From an uncultured Sulfitobacter sp. (GTDB lineage: Bacteria; Pseudomonadota; Alphaproteobacteria; Rhodobacterales; Rhodobacteraceae), in contig NZ_CANNBM010000001.1 in the NCBI RefSeq assembly GCF_947502895.1, positions 496,001 to 560,000 of the forward strand: a stretch of 64,000 nt of DNA, given 5' to 3'. How positions within the stretch are numbered: the stretch's first letter is position 1; the number at the start of each line of letters is the position of its first letter. Shown here in pieces: positions 60,542 through 64,000 of the stretch. The notes below the pieces were generated by a model. That model was not told where the DNA came from and did no database searches. It worked only from the letters and a program-made list of their open reading frames with translations. Both the position numbers and the translations under genes were made by a program.

Positions 60542-61474
60542 ATGCGGATTATTTCTGACTATGAATATGTAACAGATACGGATCGTGGCGCCACCGCCGC
60601 GATCGGCAACTTTGATGGCGTCCATCTGGGCCACCTGTCGGTGATAGAACAGGCCCGCGCCGCCGCGCCCGATGCACCCTTGGGGATCGTTACGTTTGAT
60701 CCGCACCCCCGCGCCTATTTCGCGCCCACCGCCCCGCCGTTCAGGTTAATGAGCAGTGCAGCACGCGCCTCGCGCCTCGCAAAAGTTGGCGTTGAGAAGC
60801 TGTATCAGTTGCCGTTCAATACCGCGCTCGCCTCGCTCACCCCGTTTGATTTTGCGGACAAAGTCCTGCACCGCGGCCTCGGCCTGCGTCATGTGGTTGT
60901 GGGTGCCGATTTCTGCTTTGGCGAAGGGCGCGCTGGCACAGCGGCCGATCTGGTCTCCTTTGGTGAACAACTGGGATTTGGCGTGACCATCGCACCGCTT
61001 ATGGCGCAATCTGATCAGACCGTTTCCTCGACCGCAATTCGCCGTGCGCTGACTGATGCGCGCCCCCGCGATGCCGCCGCAATGTTGGGCCATTGGCACC
61101 GCATCGAAGGCCCTGTGATTGGCGGCGAACAGCGCGGCCGCGAATTGGGCTATCCCACCGCGAATATGAGCATTGATGGCCTGCACCCGCCCGCCTTTGG
61201 CGTCTATGCCGTGCTGGCCGACGTTCTCGAAGGGCCGCATACGGGCAGCTATCATGGGGTCGCCTCTATGGGCGTGCGCCCGATGTTTGGCGAAAACAGA
61301 CCCAATCTCGAAACCTTCATCTTCGATTTCAAAGGCGATCTTTATGGCACGCCCCTGTCTATCGCGTTGGTCGAGCATCTGCGCGGCGAAGAGAAATTCG
61401 ACAGTCTGGAAACGCTGATCACCCAGATGGACGCCGACAGTGCCCGCGCCCGTGCCATCCTGACAGCACTATGA
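60542..61474 (+). CDS. ribF: Bifunctional riboflavin kinase/FAD synthetase
   Basis: A 310-residue enzyme making FMN from riboflavin then FAD. The N-terminal adenylyltransferase half has G-N-F-D-G-V-H-L-G-H near 21-30 and the V-S-S-T-A-I-R-R-A segment near 161-169. The C-terminal kinase half has G-R-E-L-G-Y-P-T-A-N-M near 199-209. The Shine-Dalgarno match at the ATG (60542) is weak. Stop overlaps the YcgN gene as ATGA. Confidence 0.95.
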   Translation: MRIISDYEYVTDTDRGATAAIGNFDGVHLGHLSVIEQARAAAPDAPLGIVTFDPHPRAYFAPTAPPFRLMSSAARASRLAKVGVEKLYQLPFNTALASLTPFDFADKVLHRGLGLRHVVVGADFCFGEGRAGTAADLVSFGEQLGFGVTIAPLMAQSDQTVSSTAIRRALTDARPRDAAAMLGHWHRIEGPVIGGEQRGRELGYPTANMSIDGLHPPAFGVYAVLADVLEGPHTGSYHGVASMGVRPMFGENRPNLETFIFDFKGDLYGTPLSIALVEHLRGEEKFDSLETLITQMDADSARARAILTAL

Positions 61475-61941
61475 CCGATCCGATTGAACGCAGCGGGCTG
61501 GCAAAACGGTTCTGGGAACGCAAACCGTTGAAATCGCTTAACACAAAAGAATGGGAAGCGTTGTGCGACGGCTGCGGCAAATGCTGCCTGAACAAGCTGG
61601 AAGACGAGGATACAGGTGCAGTGGCCCTGACCAATGTCGCATGCCGCCTGCTGGACGATGACACTTGCCGCTGCGCGCAATACGATATCCGCCACCAATT
61701 CGTGCCCGATTGCATCGTAATGACACCCGACAATATCGACGACCATGCCTACTGGATGCCAGAAACCTGCGCCTACCGTTTGTTGTGGAAGGGGCTACCC
61801 CTGCCCGAATGGCACCCGCTGATAACAGGCACCCCCGACAGCGTCGCCGCCGCAGGCGTCTCCATGCGCGGCCGTACGGTCAGCGAATGGGAAACCGCGT
61901 TCGAAGATTGGGAAGACCACATCATAGAGGAGCCCACCTGA
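61471..61941 (+). CDS. YcgN/UPF0260 Cys-cluster protein
   Basis: A 156-residue protein of the UPF0260/YcgN family. Its mark is the cysteine-rich C-D-G-C-G-K-C-C-L near 31-39 plus downstream Cys in C-R-L-L-D-D-D-T-C-R-C and P-D-C near 57-75, spaced like a zinc or iron-sulfur site. Function unknown. It overlaps ribF by 4 bases and abuts the threonine aldolase gene (TGAATG), so these three are one translation unit. Confidence 0.9.
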   Translation: MTDPIERSGLAKRFWERKPLKSLNTKEWEALCDGCGKCCLNKLEDEDTGAVALTNVACRLLDDDTCRCAQYDIRHQFVPDCIVMTPDNIDDHAYWMPETCAYRLLWKGLPLPEWHPLITGTPDSVAAAGVSMRGRTVSEWETAFEDWEDHIIEEPT

Positions 61942-62982
61942 ATGTTCTTTGCCTCTGACAATTCCGGCCCCGTGCATCCAAAAATCATGCAACGCGTGAT
62001 GGAGGCAAATACAGGCTACGCCATGCCCTACGGCAACGACCCGATTATGGACGAGGTCCGCGAGGGTATCCGCGCCACGTTCGAGGCCCCCGAGGCCGCC
62101 GTCTATCTGGTGGCAACCGGCACCGCTGCTAACGCGCTGGCACTCGCGTGCTACACCCAGCCGTGGCAAACGATTTTCTGCGCCCAATACAGTCACATCG
62201 AGGAAGATGAATGTAACGCGCCAGAATTCTATGCGGGCGGCGCGAAACTGACCCTCATTCCTACCGATAACAAGATGTCGCCCCACGCACTGGCCGATGC
62301 CATCGCCCGCCGTCCCCACAATGCCAACGTCCACATGGCCCAAGCAGGTGCCGTCTCGATCACCCAAGTAACCGAGTTCGGCTCGGTCCACAGCCTTGAA
62401 GAACTGCGCGCCCTGACCGCCGTGGCAAAAGACGCAAACCTGCCCGTCCATCTCGACGGCGCACGCTTTGCAAATGCAGCGGTCGCCCTAGACTGTACCG
62501 CCGCTGAAATGACGTGGAAATCAGGCGTCGATGTGGTCAGCTTCGGTGGCACCAAAAACGGCTGCATGGGGGTTGAGGCGGTGGTCTTTTTCGACCCCTC
62601 CAAAGCATGGGAGTTCGAACTGCGGCGCAAGCGCGGCGCGCATCTGTTTTCCAAACACCGCTATCTCTCGGCCCAGATGGCAGGGTATCTAGCAGATGAC
62701 CTGTGGCAGGACATGGCGCGCAGCGCGAATTCCGCCTGCGCGCGGCTTGCCACTGGGCTGACAGCGCGGGGCGCGCAGATGATGCACACACCCCAAGCCA
62801 ACATGATTTTTACCCGCTTTCCCCGCGCCACCCATCAGGCACTGCATGCCGCGGGGGCTAAGTACTATGTGCTGGACGGCGATATCGACCAAGGTGCGCC
62901 CGACGAATTGCTCGCCGCGCGTCTGGTTTGTGACTGGTCGATGACCAACGAACTGGTTGACCAGTTCCTGAGCTATTTCTAG
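61942..62982 (+). CDS. Low-specificity threonine aldolase-type PLP enzyme
   Basis: A 346-residue fold-type I PLP enzyme of the beta-eliminating lyase/threonine aldolase family, probably cleaving L-threonine or allo-threonine to glycine and acetaldehyde. It contains the substrate-side N-S-G-P-V-H-P near 8, the H-I-E-E-D-E region near 85, L-H-L-D-G-A-R near 170, and the PLP lysine in S-F-G-G-T-K-N-G near 200. It abuts the YcgN gene. Glycine output would meet GlyA in metabolism. Confidence 0.9.
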   Translation: MFFASDNSGPVHPKIMQRVMEANTGYAMPYGNDPIMDEVREGIRATFEAPEAAVYLVATGTAANALALACYTQPWQTIFCAQYSHIEEDECNAPEFYAGGAKLTLIPTDNKMSPHALADAIARRPHNANVHMAQAGAVSITQVTEFGSVHSLEELRALTAVAKDANLPVHLDGARFANAAVALDCTAAEMTWKSGVDVVSFGGTKNGCMGVEAVVFFDPSKAWEFELRRKRGAHLFSKHRYLSAQMAGYLADDLWQDMARSANSACARLATGLTARGAQMMHTPQANMIFTRFPRATHQALHAAGAKYYVLDGDIDQGAPDELLAARLVCDWSMTNELVDQFLSYF

Positions 62983-63034
62983 GCATTAGCACCGCCGCAA
63001 GCCATCACATCACCTCTGGGATCCGCCCGCGGCC

Positions 63035-63823
63035 CTAACTGCGCGCCAGCAGGTCGCGGATCGGCGCGGCAACCTCCTGCACATGGGTCAGCGGCACCAT
63101 ATGTCCCGCATCTTTCACAATCACCCTGTCGACATCGGGCAATCGTTTCTCAAGCGATTCTGCGATCTGACCGCTCATCGGTGGGGACGCATCGCCCTCG
63201 ATGATGAGTGAGGGCATCGCCGCGCGGTCCAGCCGCCTTTCTTGTAGCAACCCTGCACTATCATGATGCAAAAAGGCCGCACTGGCAGGCACATAATGCA
63301 CCAGTCGGGCCATGTGGTCCTGCATCCGCGCGGGCAAGTCCTCCCATGCTGTGCCGTCTCCCCAGTCGCGATGGAAAACACGCGCGGCCTCCCGCTCATC
63401 CCCCTCGGCAAAGGCCGCGTCCAGTGCTGCATTGGCTTTTTGGTGCTGCGCCAACAACTCGGGCCGGTCCTGAATAGCCGCAGCGAAATAAACAGGCTCG
63501 ATCATCGTTAGGCTGCGCACCAGCTCGGGGTTTTGCACCGCGATGCGCAGCGCCACCGTCGCACCGAATGAATGCCCGATCAGGTCCATTGGCCCGTCGA
63601 TCAGCGCCAGCGCCATATCAGTTGCCACATCATGTACGTTGCCCGTCCGGTCCCAGACTCCCGATTTGCCATGGCTCGGCAAATCGAACGCCAGCAGGCT
63701 CAAATCTTCCTTCAGCGCCGCCGCAAGACCACGCCATGCGCCCACGTGGCCCAGCGTACAGTGAATGGCCAGCGCGCGCCGCGGCGCACCCTCATAAAGA
63801 TGTGTATGCGTATGAAGTGTCAC
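63035..63823 (-). CDS. Alpha/beta hydrolase
   Basis: A 262-residue alpha/beta hydrolase. The oxyanion region reads A-I-H-C-T-L-G-H near 19-26, the nucleophile elbow L-I-G-H-S-F-G-A-T near 81-89, and the catalytic His lies in D-A-G-H-M-V-P-L-T near 240. It resembles proline-iminopeptidase/esterase-type enzymes, but the substrate is unknown. Start is GTG at 63823, overlapping the upstream isomerase stop as GTGA, so the two genes are translationally coupled. Confidence 0.87.
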   Translation of the reverse strand: MTLHTHTHLYEGAPRRALAIHCTLGHVGAWRGLAAALKEDLSLLAFDLPSHGKSGVWDRTGNVHDVATDMALALIDGPMDLIGHSFGATVALRIAVQNPELVRSLTMIEPVYFAAAIQDRPELLAQHQKANAALDAAFAEGDEREAARVFHRDWGDGTAWEDLPARMQDHMARLVHYVPASAAFLHHDSAGLLQERRLDRAAMPSLIIEGDASPPMSGQIAESLEKRLPDVDRVIVKDAGHMVPLTHVQEVAAPIRDLLARS

Positions 63824-64000
63824 AGTTTTCCTTGCAGATGAAGATCCAGATCAGCAATCCGGTCCTGCCCCCAGAACCGCTGCCCGTCTACCACATAGAA
63901 CGGCGCACCGAATACACCAGCCTCAACCGCATCTTCCAGATTGCGCGCATAGGTCTCTGCCCCCGTCAGCAGGCCGCTGTCGGACAGCGCAGGGTCAAAC
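63820..64000 (-). CDS. 2-hydroxychromene-2-carboxylate isomerase-like (DsbA family), C-terminal part
   Basis: The window edge cuts this gene; only its last 59 or so residues are present. They end A-V-E-A-G-V-F-G-A-P-F-Y-V-V-D-G followed by Q-R-F-W-G-Q-D-R-I-A-D-L-D-L-H-L. The G-V-F-G-A-P-F-x-V-V-D-G-x-x-F-W-G-Q-D-R motif is the hallmark of DsbA-fold isomerases acting on aromatic ring-cleavage products or glutathione adducts. It is coupled to the hydrolase gene after it. The rest lies beyond base 64000. Confidence 0.85.
   Translation of the reverse strand, partial: FDPALSDSGLLTGAETYARNLEDAVEAGVFGAPFYVVDGQRFWGQDRIADLDLHLQGKL

Overview
The window looks like chromosomal DNA of a marine alphaproteobacterium of the Roseobacter group (Rhodobacteraceae). 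This is inferred from the GC-rich, tightly packed genes, the malic enzyme fused to a phosphotransacetylase-like domain, a YcgN / TIGR01459 HAD / RibF neighbourhood, a DUF1150-Hsp20 pair, a Hint_2 protein, and a Sat-CysC sulfate-activation enzyme of the roseobacter type. No 16S gene, tRNA, insertion sequence, prophage or CRISPR array was seen, so the genus cannot be fixed.

Layout. 1-3.7 kb: a GNAT enzyme, a membrane protein with a degenerate M48-like region, an SGNH hydrolase and a SPOR protein. 3.9-7.5 kb: a translationally coupled nucleoside salvage operon cdd-deoA-deoB-upp. 7.6-12.8 kb: central carbon genes (malic enzyme, propionyl-CoA synthetase), a lipoprotein and CsbD. 12.98-14.57 kb: three coupled secreted proteins, each with a C-x3-C motif, the last a Sco protein. 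14.6-16.9 kb: NAD kinase and glyA. 17.1-22.4 kb: a LysR-controlled catabolic-looking operon (DUF1185, hydrolase, flavin reductase, luciferase-like monooxygenase, aldehyde dehydrogenase). 22.6-31.7 kb: cupin, hydrolase, EamA, carB, DM13, a KAS III-like enzyme, arsH and an HTH protein. 31.8-38.8 kb: tdk; YbjN-proC-csaA-hydroxyacid dehydrogenase; ubiK; lgt-MidA-pgeF; an unlisted 48-residue gene. 39.1-45.7 kb: Hint, Lrp, trxB-rpiB, a MarR-Sat-CysC fusion, AraC and VOC proteins. 45.7-49.3 kb: PhzF, hsp20-DUF1150, DUF465, purEK. 49.4-54.3 kb: phnM, lipase, NUDIX, EamA and a minimal two-component pair. 54.6-56.7 kb: groESL under a CIRCE variant. 56.8-64 kb: DUF2161, MmcQ, Mn-pyrophosphatase, HAD-MaoC-RibF-YcgN-threonine aldolase, then a hydrolase and the end of a DsbA-type isomerase.

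Most of the window is housekeeping. The strongest candidates for something undescribed are four. The first is the in-frame fusion of an EPS-associated MarR regulator to bifunctional Sat-CysC, with two identical-format palindromes 32 bp apart just upstream. The second is the DUF1185/LLM/flavin-reductase/hydrolase/ALDH operon, which has a partly Rut-like gene set but is not Rut. The third is the three-gene C-x3-C/Sco secreted operon. The fourth is a possible small RNA between groEL and the histidine kinase. Several clean operator-like palindromes (maeB, the LysR gene, prpE, the KAS III gene) are also recorded.
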